Part shown: positions 33,442 to 48,487 of the stretch, piece after piece
Layout: each line of letters starts with the position of its first letter
How positions within the stretch are numbered: position 1 is the first letter of the stretch
Assembly (NCBI RefSeq): GCF_028502605.1
Contig: NC_079233.1
Coordinates: forward strand, 2,728,001-2,792,000
Source of the DNA: Trichoderma breve
Lineage: Eukaryota > Ascomycota > Sordariomycetes > Hypocreales > Hypocreaceae
Direction: 5' to 3'
Length of the DNA stretch: 64,000 nt
Notes under the pieces: generated by a model
Databases searched by the model: none
Seen by the model: the letters and a program-made list of their open reading frames with translations, nothing else
Told to the model about the DNA's origin: nothing
Translations under genes and position numbers: made by a program

Positions 33442-35157
33442 ATGGCCGTCCAAGAGGTCGACAATGCCGTGTCCAAGGACATGGGCACCAACGACCACCT
33501 CGACCAGGTCGAGAGCCAGAAGGAGGGCTTGATGGAGGAGACGGCGCGCGTTGTCGATCATCCTGCCGAGCGAGCTCTGTGCTTCAAGTTTGATATTCGC
33601 ATCCTGCCTGTGCTGGCTATTATGTGTAAGTCGAGCCTCCCGCCCTGATGCTGGACACGCGTATCTTGATGAAGATAAAGAGAAAGGCTCTCTTTTTCCA
33701 TCTCTTGACAACCGCCACCATCCATAAAATCAACTCAGCAACTAATTCATTTTTCTCTGATAGACCTCTTCAATGCCCTCGACAAGGGTAACTTGGGTAA
33801 CGCCCAGACCAAGGGCCTCAGCAGCGGTACGCCTCTCCCCCCTTCATACAAAGTTCATATCTCCTGATGGCATCAAACTAAAACTCCCTCCTTTATAGAT
33901 CTTCACTTCAAGTCCAACCAGTACAACCTCGTCGTCTCCATCTTCTTCGTGCCCTACGTCATCTTCGCTCCCCCCTTCGCCATGCTGGCCAAGAAGTTCG
34001 GAGCCTCGCGCGCCCTGCCCATCATGATGTTCACCTTTGGCTCCATGACCCTCTGCACCGCCGCCACGCAAAACTTCAGCGGCATCTTCGCCGTGCGCTG
34101 GTTCCTCGGAATGGCCGAGTCCGCCTTCTTCCCGACCGTCATCTACTACCTGACCACCTTTTACCGTCGTGGAGAGCTGGCTCGACGATTGGCCATCTTC
34201 TACGCCGCGTCTAACATTGCCAACGCCTTCTCCGGCCTGCTTGCCTTTGGCGTCTTCCACATCAAAGACAGCAAGATCCTCGTCTGGCGCTACCTCTTCA
34301 TCATCGAGGGCGGCGTCACCTTCCTCTTCGCCATCTTCGCCTGGTTCTACCTCCCGCGATCCGCCTCCGAGGCCAAGTTCCTCACCCAAGACGAGCGCTC
34401 GCTGGCCTTTCACCGTATCCAGGTCGATTCCTCGTCCGACGTCGCCGAAGAGTTCAACTTCCGCGAGGCCCTCAAGATCTTCACCTACCCCTGGGCCTAC
34501 GGCTTCCTGCTCATCGAAATCTGCCTCGGCGTGCCCATCCAGTCCGTCTCGCTCTTCCTGCCCCAGATCATCGCCCGCCTGCAGTACTCCACCGTCAAGA
34601 CGAACCTCTACACCGTGGCCCCCAACGTCACCGGCGCCGTGATGCTGCTCGTCCTTGCCTTTTGCTCGGATTACACCCGCCTGCGTTTCCCCTTTATTAT
34701 CCTGGGCTACGTCTTCACTTTCGTCGGCTTCATCATCTACGCCGCCATCGACGACGTCACCAAGCAGATCCACGTCGCCTACTTTGCCACCTTTATGATG
34801 TGCTGGGGAACTTCTGCTCCCTCCGTCTTGCTGTCCACTTGGTACAACAACAACATTGCTCACGAAGGCCGCCGTATCACGCTTACCTCTGTCGGTGTGC
34901 CCCTGGCCAACGTCATGGGTCTTGTTTCTAGCAACATCTTCCGTACTCAGGATGCTCCCCGATACGAGCCTGCTCTCATCACCACGGCCTGCTTCGGCGC
35001 TGCCGGTGCCCTCATCACTCTGTGCATGGGAATGTTTATGATGTGGGACAACAGGAGGCGTGATCGCCGATCGGGTGTCAAGATTGACCCTCGGGATATT
35101 CCTACTTCGCGACTCAGGGATGGTCCCAGCGCTCCTGAGTTCAGGTGGTTCTTGTAA
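33442..35157 (+). CDS. MFS permease, allantoate-permease (Dal5-like) family
   Basis: Exons at 33442-33625, 33764-33826 and 33899-35157 give 501 aa, both introns phase 1. A ~55-residue charged N-terminus is followed by twelve membrane segments. The family signature YLFNALDKGNLGNA after TM1 and RWFLGMAESAFFPTVIYYL around TM4 place it in the anion:cation symporter family, close to fungal allantoate/ureidosuccinate and sugar-acid permeases. It would bring an organic anion across the plasma membrane with protons. GC-rich, C-ending codons suggest good expression. It converges on a Zn2Cys6 regulator gene 212 bp away and follows the aldolase/RidA pair, so a shared catabolic substrate is possible but unproven. 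Confidence 0.9.
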
Positions 35158-35369
35158 TGAGTTTTCTTTTTGCATGTTGTTTAGTTGTGGTCAAATGCCA
35201 TGGGTTGGCTTTGTTATGAGCTTTGGATGAGTATGAATTTTTTTTAAGTCTATGATCTGTATATTGGTAGTAGCGAGTTGTCCGTGTGCCCGGTGGTAGT
35301 GTTCCGGCTCTAATAGGATGATGAATATGAAATAAGAATATATATACATAACTCCGATGACTTTAATCA

Positions 35370-38017
35370 TTATAGTGACCTTTGCAGCATATTAAATCCA
35401 TTACCCGCCTGTGAAAAATCTTCGCCCTGCAGAAATAGTTCCAAATCACCGAGTAAGTCATCGCCTTGACTGACCAGTCCGAGATATTGCTCTCGGAATT
35501 CTTCCTGCGCTAGATAATGACCCGGGCCGAGATTTGGTATAGGAATATTCGGTACTGCCGAGTCATATTCGATGGGAGCATATACATTCGGATTCGAATT
35601 TGACTCCGAAGGAACCGTTTCCACTTCCGCGATGGTTTTCAAATCATTTGTTTCTCTGGCGGGACCTTGACCGGCGCTGGAAGAAGGTGGCACAACGGCA
35701 TCGGATTGCATCCCATGTAATCGAGCGGCAATCGAACGGTCGAGATAGTGCAAGAAAAAGTCGAGGACGTTGATGTTGATGCGCCAATATTTTTGGACTT
35801 CTTTCAGACAGAGGAGACATGCTTCGGCGCGGTGTTCGGCAAGACGCCTTGTCAAGCCTGTGCCGCGACGGATAGTGATGGTGTGAATGCAGAGGGCGGA
35901 GAAGATGCTTGTGATGCTGTCCAGAAGCGTAAGAGAGATGTTGTTATGAGGGAAATTTTGAGAATGTACTTACAGATGCATTTGGCCGTAGCGGAGGATC
36001 CCCTGGGTGGACATGTCCTCAGCGATTCGGCTGATGCGGCAGGCGGCTTTGAGGACGACCTGGGAGCCAGGGGTGGTGGATTCAAGGCGGAGGAAGCTAT
36101 TTCTGTGGATGAGAATCTTGAGATGACTTTTTATTGGCGGTTAGCAGATATGAAACATTAAGCCAAAGTTGTATGCAGAACATTGAAGCCTTACTTGTAT
36201 GCGAGGTGGAGGAGGCACGCCCAGACTGAATCTGTGCCATGATCCGGAGAATATTTCATGTTTTCTGGGAGACTCGCCATCCAGGCTTCGAGAGACGCAT
36301 TGAGATCCTGAAGAGTATTTGGAGAGGCCGAGGACATGGAGGCGTGTCCAGGCCCGAAATGGAGGTCGATGATTCTGCCAACTGGTGTTTCCCTCCAGTT
36401 TTTAGTAAGAGTATGAGGCGGACTATAAAAGAGGAAGAAAGAAAGAAAAGAAGAAGAAAATCAAAAGGGCGAGACTGTGGTGTTCTCACGTAATTTGGCA
36501 ATTTCCACCATCTTGATGGCATATGTGACGTGTTCTGGCTGGCATGAGCCGAATGATGGGTCGACAGGGCTGGCTTCAGACTCCAGGTCCATTGGGCTGA
36601 GGGGCTCAATGTCGCAGTCGTCGTCTCGTATTCTGCTGGGAAGACCTAGAGCTGCGGCAGCCTGTCGCTCTCTCACCTGTATTACAAGAAAGGATGAGTT
36701 GGGTGATCGCGCTGGAGGATAGGACTAGACTTACGTAGATGGACCACCATATTCTTCGTCTCATGGAGGCAGTATATGAGTCCTTTGACATGGATCGAGA
36801 CCTTTTAATGAAAACCATCAGCACCAGCATTCACAATAACCAAAAAAAAAATTCAGGATTCAAGAAAGAGGAAGAAACCCACGAGCGATGTAGCCCGTAC
36901 GACTCGGCAAGCGTAATAACAACACCAAGCCAATACCGCACATCTCGCACATGCGCCGGCGCCCCTCTCCAGAAACTCATCAGAAACAACGACACAATCA
37001 GCACAGTCTCGTCCTTCTCCCAGTCAGCATGAAACAGCACCCGCGCCCTGGTGTAAAACGCCGTCTTCGCCTGCGACCTGTCCTCGAAGCCCATGGCGCG
37101 GATCGTGCCCACGTCGCAATACGTCGCCCCGATCAAGAGCATTCCCTGGAGCAGCATCCTCGACAAGTCCACCGACGAAAAGGACGACGCAGAGGCTAGT
37201 TTCCGCGCCACCAGAGCCCTGTCGAGGACGGGATAGGCAGGATGGAAGCGGGCAAAGTACGCTTCAAAGGCCGGCCGGCAGCTCTCGAGATCCGGGAGAG
37301 TCAGGGCGCCTTCATCGCGGAGGTAGCGCATCATGGCGGGACTGCGGCCTGAGTTGCCCTCGGCGGTCTGGGCGGTGGATTGAGGCGTGGTTGGCATGGG
37401 GAACGTGAAGCGCTGCTTTTGGCTGTTGCGACCATTGCCGGCGACGTTGGGCTGAGCTGAAGCGCCCTCGTCGTCGCCCGGTATCAGCGTGAGGAAGTTG
37501 GACTCGCCGAAGAAGCGGGTTCCGGGCGTTGTCGTTGGCGATGATGGCGATGAGGCGTCCTGTCCTTGGGGCTCTGAGGCCGGATAGTGCTGAGACGCCG
37601 CAGCATCTGGTGTTGAGTTGCTGTGAGATGGAGTGCCGAGAGGAGTGACCTGGCTGGTGTGCGGTAGATTGGCCTCGCTGAGAGCCCGAGTGGTGATGCT
37701 GTTGCTGTTGCTCTCACTCGGGATCTGCTGCAGTAGCCGACGCGACCTCCGCGGATATCTTGAGCGATGGTGAAATGGCGCCAAATTAGCCATCAGATTT
37801 TATGACTGCAAAATCACTTCAATTATTAATACCTTCCTCTCCGCGACGGCAGAACCTGGCACGTCGCTCCCGCGGCCAGGCAGTTGGAGCACGGCTGCTT
37901 CTCCATGACATCGCAGCGAACCCGGCGGGTGTTGCACTCGCGACATGCGTGCTTGGCCCGCGACTTCTTGCCGTCTGCTTCAAAGGGAGACGATGACGCG
38001 GCTTGGGGGGAGACCAT
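35370..38017 (-). CDS. Zn2Cys6 transcription factor, CTF1/FarA-like
   Basis: Seven exons (37833-38017, 36883-37758, 36735-36801, 36490-36676, 36195-36381, 35974-36126, 35370-35916) give 733 aa, all in phase. The N-terminal binuclear zinc cluster has cysteines 25, 28, 35, 43, 46 and 53 (CRECNTRRVRC...CSNC...C), followed by a basic RRGRYPRRSRR stretch. A Ser/Pro/Thr-rich linker spans ~70-180. The fungal transcription-factor middle homology region follows, with RRRIWWSIYVRERQAAAALGLP, LGRIIDLHFGP, LRILIH-type HLKILIHRN and LKEVQKYWRININVLDFFL. The block pattern resembles the cutinase/fatty-acid regulators CTF1 and FarA and the AmdR class (family recall). The next gene upstream encodes an acyl-CoA dehydrogenase, which would suit such a regulator. 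The acidic Pro-rich tail may activate transcription. Confidence 0.88.
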
Positions 38018-38487
38018 TTTGATGGAGATGGACTGTGAGAGGCATATGGAAGAAAAGAAAAAAAGATTGTAAGATGTGGGAATCTTTGGTTAAGGTTGTT
38101 TTTTCGCAAAGAGTTGCCGCTCCGGGTTACGGACTCGGACGGATCTGGTGGGGCGCTTCTGGGACCTGGAGGCTTGTGTCCGGCTTTTGCTGCTGGAAAT
38201 GAAAATGAATTGCGGTGCGCTAACGGTTCCTTTTATATATACTGGCGAATGAGTGAGTCATTTAATAATGCCGTGTTGGTTTATTTCCATTTTAAGCTTA
38301 TTATGCAACTTCTATTTCAAACCGGTTTGGGAGCCGCGAGTCTGTGTCATTCGGCCTCGTTATCATACATAGCCGTCTCACTTACACATAGCCTTCAGCT
38401 ACGTTACCTGACCTGGCACTTGTACTATCCACTCACTTATACTCATCTCAAAACAACATGGGAAAATCGTGAATAGCAAAAGGGAAT
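38018..38487. other. intergenic upstream of the CTF1-like regulator
   Basis: 470 bp containing the regulator promoter and the 3' end of the acyl-CoA dehydrogenase gene. No gene is seen. Confidence 0.5.
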
Positions 38488-39819
38488 TCAGTAGCTCTTT
38501 GGTAGTCCCAATGCCTTCTCCCCAACATAGTTCAAAATCATCTCCCGGCTCACCGGCGCAAGTCGCGGCACCAGACACTCCCTAAACCACCTCTCCACAT
38601 CATACTCAGCCGCATATCCCATACCCCCATGAGCCAGCACCGCTCTCTCACAAGCCGTAAACGCAGCCTCCGCAGCGAGATACTTTGCACTATTCGCCGC
38701 TACTCCCACGACCTCCTGTGTGATGGAAGAGTCCGTCTTGCTCGCGTCGTACAGCCTCGCTGCGTGGTATGTCGCTAACTTGGCGGCTTCGAGGTGCATG
38801 TATGAGTCTGCCAGGGGATGCGCAACGCCCTGGTTCATGCCAATGGGTCGCTGGAAGACGACTCGCTCGCGGGCATATTTCGCGGCTCGAGTTAGTGCCG
38901 CGTAGCCCAGGCCGAGCGCTTCGCCGGCGAGAAGACAACGTTCGGCGTTCATGCCGTGAAGCACAATTTTGAAGCCCTGGCCTTCTTCTCCAATGAGCGT
39001 ATTGGCGGGGATCCGGTAGCCGTCGAAAAAGACCTCGTTGGCATCGACAGCCCGGCCGCCCATCTTCTTGATCTTGCGCATTGAAAGGCCCGGTTGTGAT
39101 CGGTCTAGGTCGATGCAAAATAGCGAAAGCGCTTGACTCGGCCTAGGAGCATCCTCATATGCTGTAGTTCGTGCCAGGAGAATCATCTTAGATGCCACTT
39201 GCCCGCACGTCGTCCAGATCTTCTGCCCCGAGATAACATACTCATCACCCTCCCGCTTAGCAGTCGTCGATAGTCGCAGCGTGTCCAGCCCGGCGTTAGG
39301 CTCCGTCACGCCAAAGCACGTCCGCCACCGTCCCGAAATGATGCCCGGAATAGTCTCACGCAGCTGCTCGTCCGACCCGAACCTAGCCAAAGGCTGCGTC
39401 GCATAGACATTTGCGTGAACGGCCTGCGCACCCGCCATGCCGGCCCCAGACTCCGTAATCGTCTGCATCATCACGGTGGCTTCAGAGATGCCCAGGCCGG
39501 ATCCGCCGAGAGTCTCCGGGAGGGCAATGCCCAGCCAGCCATCGCGGGCGAGGGCGGCGTGGAAGTCCTTGGGGTCTTGCTCCTTTTGATCGAGATCTTG
39601 CCAGTATGTGTTGGGGAAGCGGGAGCAGACTTGGCCGACTGCTGCTCGGACGGCGAGCTGCGTCTCGCTGAAGCCCGTCGTGTCCATGAGGCGCCGATGG
39701 GCAGTACATGACAAGTTTCTGTGCTTGGCTTGGGTGATGATCTGCCGTTGCAATCGTTTATACGAGCTGGCCCGCCAGCAACTTGACTGCCATATCCGGG
39801 AGTTGAGGATGCTACACAT
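38488..39819 (-). CDS. acyl-CoA dehydrogenase, probably mitochondrial
   Basis: An intronless 443-aa frame. Residues 1-44 contain about ten basic and no acidic residues, as in a mitochondrial presequence; Met45 (MDTTGFSETQ) is an alternative start for an unprocessed form. The flavoprotein signatures are FGVTEPNAGLDTL (169-181), IWTTCG, and AHGGMGYAAEYDVER (396-410). Glu293 in NAERCLLAGE fits the helix-G catalytic base used by isovaleryl- and long-chain acyl-CoA dehydrogenases; the MCAD-type YEGT glutamate is absent (RLAPVSREM instead). It should oxidise an acyl-CoA to the enoyl-CoA with FAD. Chain specificity is open; branched-chain acyl-CoA is plausible. The C-terminus KSY is not a canonical peroxisomal signal. 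Confidence 0.92.
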   Translation of the reverse strand: MCSILNSRIWQSSCWRASSYKRLQRQIITQAKHRNLSCTAHRRLMDTTGFSETQLAVRAAVGQVCSRFPNTYWQDLDQKEQDPKDFHAALARDGWLGIALPETLGGSGLGISEATVMMQTITESGAGMAGAQAVHANVYATQPLARFGSDEQLRETIPGIISGRWRTCFGVTEPNAGLDTLRLSTTAKREGDEYVISGQKIWTTCGQVASKMILLARTTAYEDAPRPSQALSLFCIDLDRSQPGLSMRKIKKMGGRAVDANEVFFDGYRIPANTLIGEEGQGFKIVLHGMNAERCLLAGEALGLGYAALTRAAKYARERVVFQRPIGMNQGVAHPLADSYMHLEAAKLATYHAARLYDASKTDSSITQEVVGVAANSAKYLAAEAAFTACERAVLAHGGMGYAAEYDVERWFRECLVPRLAPVSREMILNYVGEKALGLPKSY

Positions 39820-40367
39820 GGCGGGCAGAGTCTGTCAACTTAGTTCCTGCACCGGCTTGGTTCACATGCTTCCATCCAAGTACTCGATGCAAATTCAAAT
39901 TGAATGTACGGAGCACAGCATCTCAAGATGCATGTACAAATTAATCACTAAAGACAGAATGATGGTGTTGACGGTCTCGGCTAATTGGACAAGGTTATGT
40001 GGAGTCTCGGGAGTCATATAGCCGACTTCAATGCTGGCCTCGTGGAGCTTCAATGAAATCATCAATAACAATTGAGTAATTATGACTTATAGAAATGAAA
40101 TTTATTCTGCACGTGCAGCAATTTCTAATTACATGTCGATTCGTCTTATTCTAGTTCTAAGCGGTGACCAGGTATTGGGTGTAGCTTGCTGCGATTAGTT
40201 TGGTTCGTGTGAGTCTCTTACACAGTAGCGGCAAAACACATGAGTCTAAACCCATCTTACAGCATTCTAGAAGGTCTTCATAGACATCAATTCGTCTTAT
40301 TCATATACAGAGCCCTGCACTATATATCCATATCAAAAGAGTCGTTATTACCAAATCCTCATCCCAA
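39820..40367. other. intergenic upstream of the acyl-CoA dehydrogenase
   Basis: 548 bp, A/T-rich, with the acyl-CoA dehydrogenase promoter and the 3' flank of the following MFS gene. No gene is supported. Confidence 0.5.
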
Positions 40368-42280
40368 TTAAGCAGTCACGGGCTCGTGAAGGCTCTTCCT
40401 CCGCTGCATCTGTCCCTCAAACACCTTGCGGAAACGGAGGTTGCACACATCCGCCACAGTTTCCTTGACGCCCGCCCAATTCTCACGCACAATCTCTGAG
40501 GTAGGGCGCGAAAATACAGCGTCAATCTCCTCAAGAGTCTTATCCTTTGTCTCAGGCATGAAGAAGATTTGGTAAATCTCGCCGACAAAAGCAATGCCAC
40601 CGTAGAAGCCCAGCGTCAGGCCGGTTCGGGTCATGGCGTCTTCCATGGCTGTAAAGTTGTATGTCACGATAAAGGAAGCGAGGAAGAGAAGAGCATCCGA
40701 GGTGGTCATGCCATAACTTCGGAGGTAGGTTGGGTACACTTCAGATGGGACAACTGATCAAAAAGCGTTAGTAAAGAAGAATGAAACAGACCAGCGACTC
40801 GACTTACCCCATGTTAAGCATGCATAAGAGCCAAAGAACATCATGTAAATGATGAGACCGCTGAGATAGAGCCCCTCTGCTGCCTGTAGGTTGGTATCGA
40901 TGGGAATTTGATACGCCACGCCAATCAAGACCAGGCCAATAAAGAAGCCCGGAAGCATTATGATGGCCCAAAAGCGTCTGCCACAGGTTTCCATGAGGAA
41001 AATGGCGGGAATTGTTCCGATAAGCAAGGATCCGCCTCCAACAAGAGACATGTATGTAGCCTTTTCGTCATCAAAGCCGATCTGGTTCATGAGGACGGAC
41101 ATGTAGTACATGATGGCGTTCACACCCGTCAGCTGTCCAAGAAGAATCATAATGTTGGCGTAAACGAGAGCACGACGAGCACGAGGAACGCTGTCTCTGC
41201 AGTTAGTAAAGGCGCAAACGAAAGGGCGTGGTTAAGAACTACTCACGTGAAAAAGTCCATCCAAGGGAAGCGTGTGTTCTTGGCACCTTCACTGACTTCC
41301 GTGTTCTCCTGCTGGACGGAATTGGCCATGATGTAAAACTCCTCGCGGGACTCTGGAGACTCTGTGCCACGGATGCGCTTCCAGACCTTGTAGGAATCTA
41401 GAATTCTGTTCTTGTGCATGAGGAAGCGAGGGCTCTCTGGTAGGAACAGCATTCTAAGTGAGACGCATCGGTCAGCATACTCTTAGACAAAGCAATACTC
41501 CAAGTGTAAAGACAACCTACCCAACAAACATGATGGTGGAGAATAGCAGCGATGAACCCAGGATATAGCGCCAGTTGCCAGGAACCTTGAGGAAGATGGC
41601 CGCCACAGCATATCCAAGGACTTCTCCAAGCGCAATGTTAAACTGGTAGAGCGATACGAGGTTGCCTCGAATACGGCGCTCGACAGTCTCGGCGACATAG
41701 ACGGGGACAGTGCCGCCCTCGAGGCCGACACCAAGACCCAGAATGACACGACCAGAAACAATCATACCTAGAAACATGTTATTAGCATATGTTAGAGGTT
41801 GAAGTTATGGAGAAATAGTATCGGCATACCAAAGTTGATGGAGCCAGCTTCCAGCGCAGCACCAACAGTGTAGAGCAGAATAGAAATGATAATCGCCCAC
41901 TTGCGTCCACAGTACTCATTCGCAGGCGACAGCAACAAGGCGCCTCCCACAGCACCCAACGGCATACCCGCATTCACCAAACTATTCTGCCTCTCCGTCA
42001 AGTCCAAGTCCTTTGGCAAAAACAGATTGGCGCCAGAGATCAAGCTCTGGTCCAGGCCAGAAAGCAGGCCGCCCATGCTAGCAAAGGCGACGAGCAGCCA
42101 TGTAAAGTGCCGCGGGTCGCTGAACTGCACATGAAAGAAGCCCGTCTTGAGACCCCCCGAAGCCTCGAGCTGGCCCTCCATGTCATCGATGAAGGCGTTG
42201 ACATCTTGTGGGTCTGGCGCGGTGGAAACAAAGTCTACGTGAGACTCGAGTTTCGCCTTTTCGTGGCCGTCGTCTGACAT
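40368..42280 (-). CDS. sugar-porter-family MFS transporter
   Basis: Five exons (41830-42280, 41521-41767, 41247-41453, 40808-41196, 40368-40753) give 559 aa, all junctions in phase with GTATGC, GTAGGT, GTGAGT and GTAAGT donors. The N-terminus (1-~65) is acidic and cytosolic. All sugar-porter signatures are intact: NEYCGRKWA, RVILGLGVGLEGGTVPVYVAE, PESPRFL, GQLTGVNAIMYY in TM7, METCGRRF and the final MPETKDKTLEEIDAVF. It is a 12-TM plasma-membrane proton symporter or facilitator for a monosaccharide or polyol; the large N-terminal tail and GLEGGTVPVYVAE motif are shared with inositol/quinate-type members. A TATATA element lies ~180 bp upstream of the start codon. Confidence 0.92.
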
Positions 42281-44043
42281 GATGTTTTTGTTGCTGTTGA
42301 ACAATGCACAGCTTCAAGTGTGCGAGTTGGAAGAGACAAGATTTCTCTTCTCCAAACAAGAGTGGGATGAGATTATGAGAAGCAGGTCCAAGACATGCAG
42401 GTCAAGGGCGTACAGATCGACAAAAGCTCGTCATTGCCTCCACACGACGCGAACCGTGTTATATATACTCATTTCACATTCTGCTTGCAACCCCAAACCC
42501 CATCACATCAATGCGCCATCTCCATGTCCCACATGCCTCCGCTGGAGAAATACCACCGTGACGGGGGAACCCCATGGGTCACCCATTGAAGCCTTTTCCC
42601 ATCCCACATCCCCATCGGAATGGAGACCGTGGAGGGGCGAAAGGCTTCCCCATGCCGATCAATGTTGGAGGGGTCGGACAAACCCGCGTAACGCCCACAT
42701 TGATTGCCTTGCTTTTTTGGGCGGGAGAGATAAGAAACAGATGCAATACGGCAACGTCTGTTACGGCATTTGGTTGCGTTGCATATTCTTTAGCTGCCGA
42801 TATCCCGGCCGGTGATGGCATCGCTCTAGTCATGAATAGATATGATTGACAGTCACGGTTCGGCGGAATAAAAGGCCCAACAAGAGCCGGACTACGCCAT
42901 CAAAGCAGGTTCCTGTATGCAATGCACCATCACCAAGGTTCTAGCTGGGACGCCACCTTGTTCTAGAAAACAACAAAACAACCAGCTAGGAGCAGATCTC
43001 GGTCCTGTTCAGTTAGTGCCCATCACATCAACCACAAGCCGATCTCGCTCTCATTGTTTGACATGCCATTTCCCTTGCTTGGTTGGCACACACACCATCA
43101 GCCTCGTCAAGAGTGAAGCCGTGCAAAGCTCCTATCTCTTCGCTTCCTCCCGTTGGCGCCAAGTTGCTTGAATCATGTCCATGTCTCTCTGCAAGCTGGA
43201 TATATCTTCATCCGGACCTTGTGTGCAAGCTAAATCTCCACTGCACCACACCAGCACAAGCTCTCGGGCTTTTTCCGCCCCATTCTCTTACGCAAACGGT
43301 GCTGGTGCTTCCCATAGCTCAGCTAGTCGACGGCAATTGAACAAGCCATCGGCTATCGATGCTTCGTGCCCGGCATTTGGCGCAAAGCTGATGCCGTGCT
43401 TTGCGAAACAGCGCAAGGAAATTTCCTCACAGCTGCGATACTATCTGCAGGCTGCCGCTTGTTGGCCCGTTTCTGCGCCACCTGAATAGAGTCACATTCG
43501 GGATTCCGTTGCAACACCTCGCCTTTCTTGGTAGTACTCGGCGCAGCCAACCAGTTTTGAGCGGAGCCGTCCGTCTTGGGAGACTCGCATCTCATGTCAC
43601 GCAGCAAATGGACCGACTTGGAGGCATTTTTGAGCCATTTTCGAGAGACTGACCAGATCCCTCAAAGTCGCTAGTCACTGATTCGCTCATACCTAGAGGC
43701 TCGACTCAAGACCTCACTGTTGTGGAGATTGGAATAGAAGGATCGGCTGTTGCCTGCTTGACCCCTGTTAGCAGGAAAACAGCTCCAACGGCTTTACCTA
43801 ATGAGTTCATGCGAGTGATGCTTCATGTTGCTTCAAAAAGCGGTGTTTCAACAAGTGGTGCTTCCACGTGGTAGAGAAATGTTAATTTCAAACTCAATGA
43901 CCAAGGTATCTATCGCAAAAATGCACTGCCCAAATTCCAACGCCAATACCCATTCTATCATGCTTTTTTTGTTACATGTTCTAGCGTCCAGTTTCGCCGG
44001 TATGCCGTAATATACCCAATGCAATTCAGTTTTCGACTTGTTT
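42281..44043. other. 1.76 kb intergenic
   Basis: Promoter side of the MFS gene at 42280 and 3' flank of the lactose-permease-type gene. Several overlapping short frames have no domains. Nothing else is seen. Confidence 0.5.
42459..42468 (-). promoter_or_regulatory. TATA-like element of the sugar-porter gene
   Basis: A TATATA/TATATAA-like sequence reads on the minus strand about 180 bp before the ATG at 42280. Core-promoter role is inferred from position. Confidence 0.4.
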
Positions 44044-45684
44044 TTATACAGACGCACCGGAAACTGATTTCTCTCCAATCGATTCCGTCTGCGTACGAAT
44101 CTCCATATCTTTCTGTCGTCGTGTTTCGACTGAGAGCTGCTTCTTCTTCTCATCCCCGTCGAAAAGATATGCCAGCTCTTCCAAAGTCGGTCCCGAGGTT
44201 TCGACAAAAAAGAAGTATACAATGATGAAAATAAACGCCACCCAGATGCAATAATAAATGTAAAACTTCCACCCAATGTTTTGCAACGCAATCGGATTCA
44301 CGTAGTTCCCGAAAATGGTAGCCACCTGGATTGTGAGTAGGACAAAGGACCACGTCTTGGCCCTCATTTGGTATGTAACTATCTCCAGGGGGTATGTTAC
44401 CACCAGATTGGTCCATGCCATGGTATAAAACGCCTGGAAGATGAAGATGCATGCAAGGACCAACCGGCCGGCAGCAAGAGAGCCACGCTCAAGATATTCC
44501 TCAGCCCCAATCGTCCAAGCAATAAAGGTGAGCGAGACACCCCCAGAGCCGATGAGGAAGAAAGTGCGTCGTTTAAACTTGTTGATGCAGACTGTGACGG
44601 CAATCGCCACGATGTACTGCCAGAGTGTCACCATGCCGTTGACAAGCGTAATATCCTTTTCAGACGTAACTCCAGTATCTTTTAAGATTTGTGTCAGATA
44701 GTTTGATACGAGTAGGTTTCCCGAGCTCTGGCTGAAGACGGCGGTTGCGAAGCAAAGTGATAGCCTCTTCAAATTGGGTATTGATGAGAAAAAGGCCACC
44801 CATGTCATGTTCTGTTGCGCTTCTTTGGCAAGGACCCGTTCAATCTCTGCGCATTCAACACTGACAACCTCGGCGGTTGGGTCGCATTCACCGTGGTATT
44901 TAACCAGAATCGCGCGTGCCTCTCTCATTCGACCCTTGGCAATCAGCCATCGAGGCGATTCCGGACAAAAGAATATGAGACTGAGCTGGTATGTCGAAGG
45001 AATTATTTGAATCAGCGTCGGTAGTCTCCATGACCATGATCCAGGGATACGGAAGCAGCCGTAAGTCGCCCATGCGCCAATGACGTATCCCAGCACGATT
45101 GACGTATTGTAAAAGGTGGTGATTTGAACTCGTTCTTTCGGATGGCTCAATTCCGTCACCAGTACCGGGGCGCCCATCTGGATCAGTGAGGAGCCAAAAC
45201 CTAGCACAATCTTGCCTCCGATATACATGTTGAGCGATGTAGCGAAGAATTCGATCAGGACGCCTGCGATGATGACAATTGAGCCGAGTGCCGTCGGAAC
45301 CCGGCGTCCGCATCTATCGCTGATCCAGCCAAGGAAGATGAATGGGATAACACCGCCAATGGCGCTCGATGCACCGAAAAAGCCCAGGGTTGAGCCTTCG
45401 GGATGTCCGAATTGATCCTGCCATGTCGGGAGAACTTGCATTCCGTTGGTCATTGACTGCGATGATTTCCATAATTAGTCCTGGCTCATTGGAGGGAGCC
45501 CAAACGGGAGAGCTGAGGAGACAAAACTCACCCCATCAATACCGAGCGCAGCGCTGGCGAGCAGCGATGACGTGAGTAGAAAATACAGCAGGATGCCATT
45601 CTTGCGCCGCCAAAACGGGGGATACGATGCCAAGTCAATTGGCGATGAAATACCGTCAGCCGTACGTGCCGCAGCAGGAGCCAT
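44044..45684 (-). CDS. lactose-permease-type MFS sugar transporter
   Basis: Two exons, 45532-45684 and 44044-45456, joined in phase 0, give 521 aa. Twelve TMs with intact motifs: GWISDRCGRRVPT, ELSHPKERVQ, PESPRWLIAKGRMREA, and the terminal VETSGPTLEELAYLFDG. TM7 reads FSQSSGNLLVSNYL, as in the fungal Lac12/cellodextrin-lactose permease group rather than glucose carriers. The likely role is disaccharide or beta-glucoside uptake at the plasma membrane. It is transcribed divergently from the intracellular beta-glucosidase gene cel1b across a 1.1 kb shared upstream region, the arrangement seen in other fungal disaccharide uptake loci. Its precise sugar is inferred, not shown. Confidence 0.92.

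Positions 45685-48487
<2,803 letters not shown>

Noticed and set aside
33844..35175. 443-codon open frame on the minus strand
   Set aside because: It is exactly antisense to the MFS permease exon, is Gly/Glu/Asp-rich as expected from reversed GC-rich codons, and has no domain.
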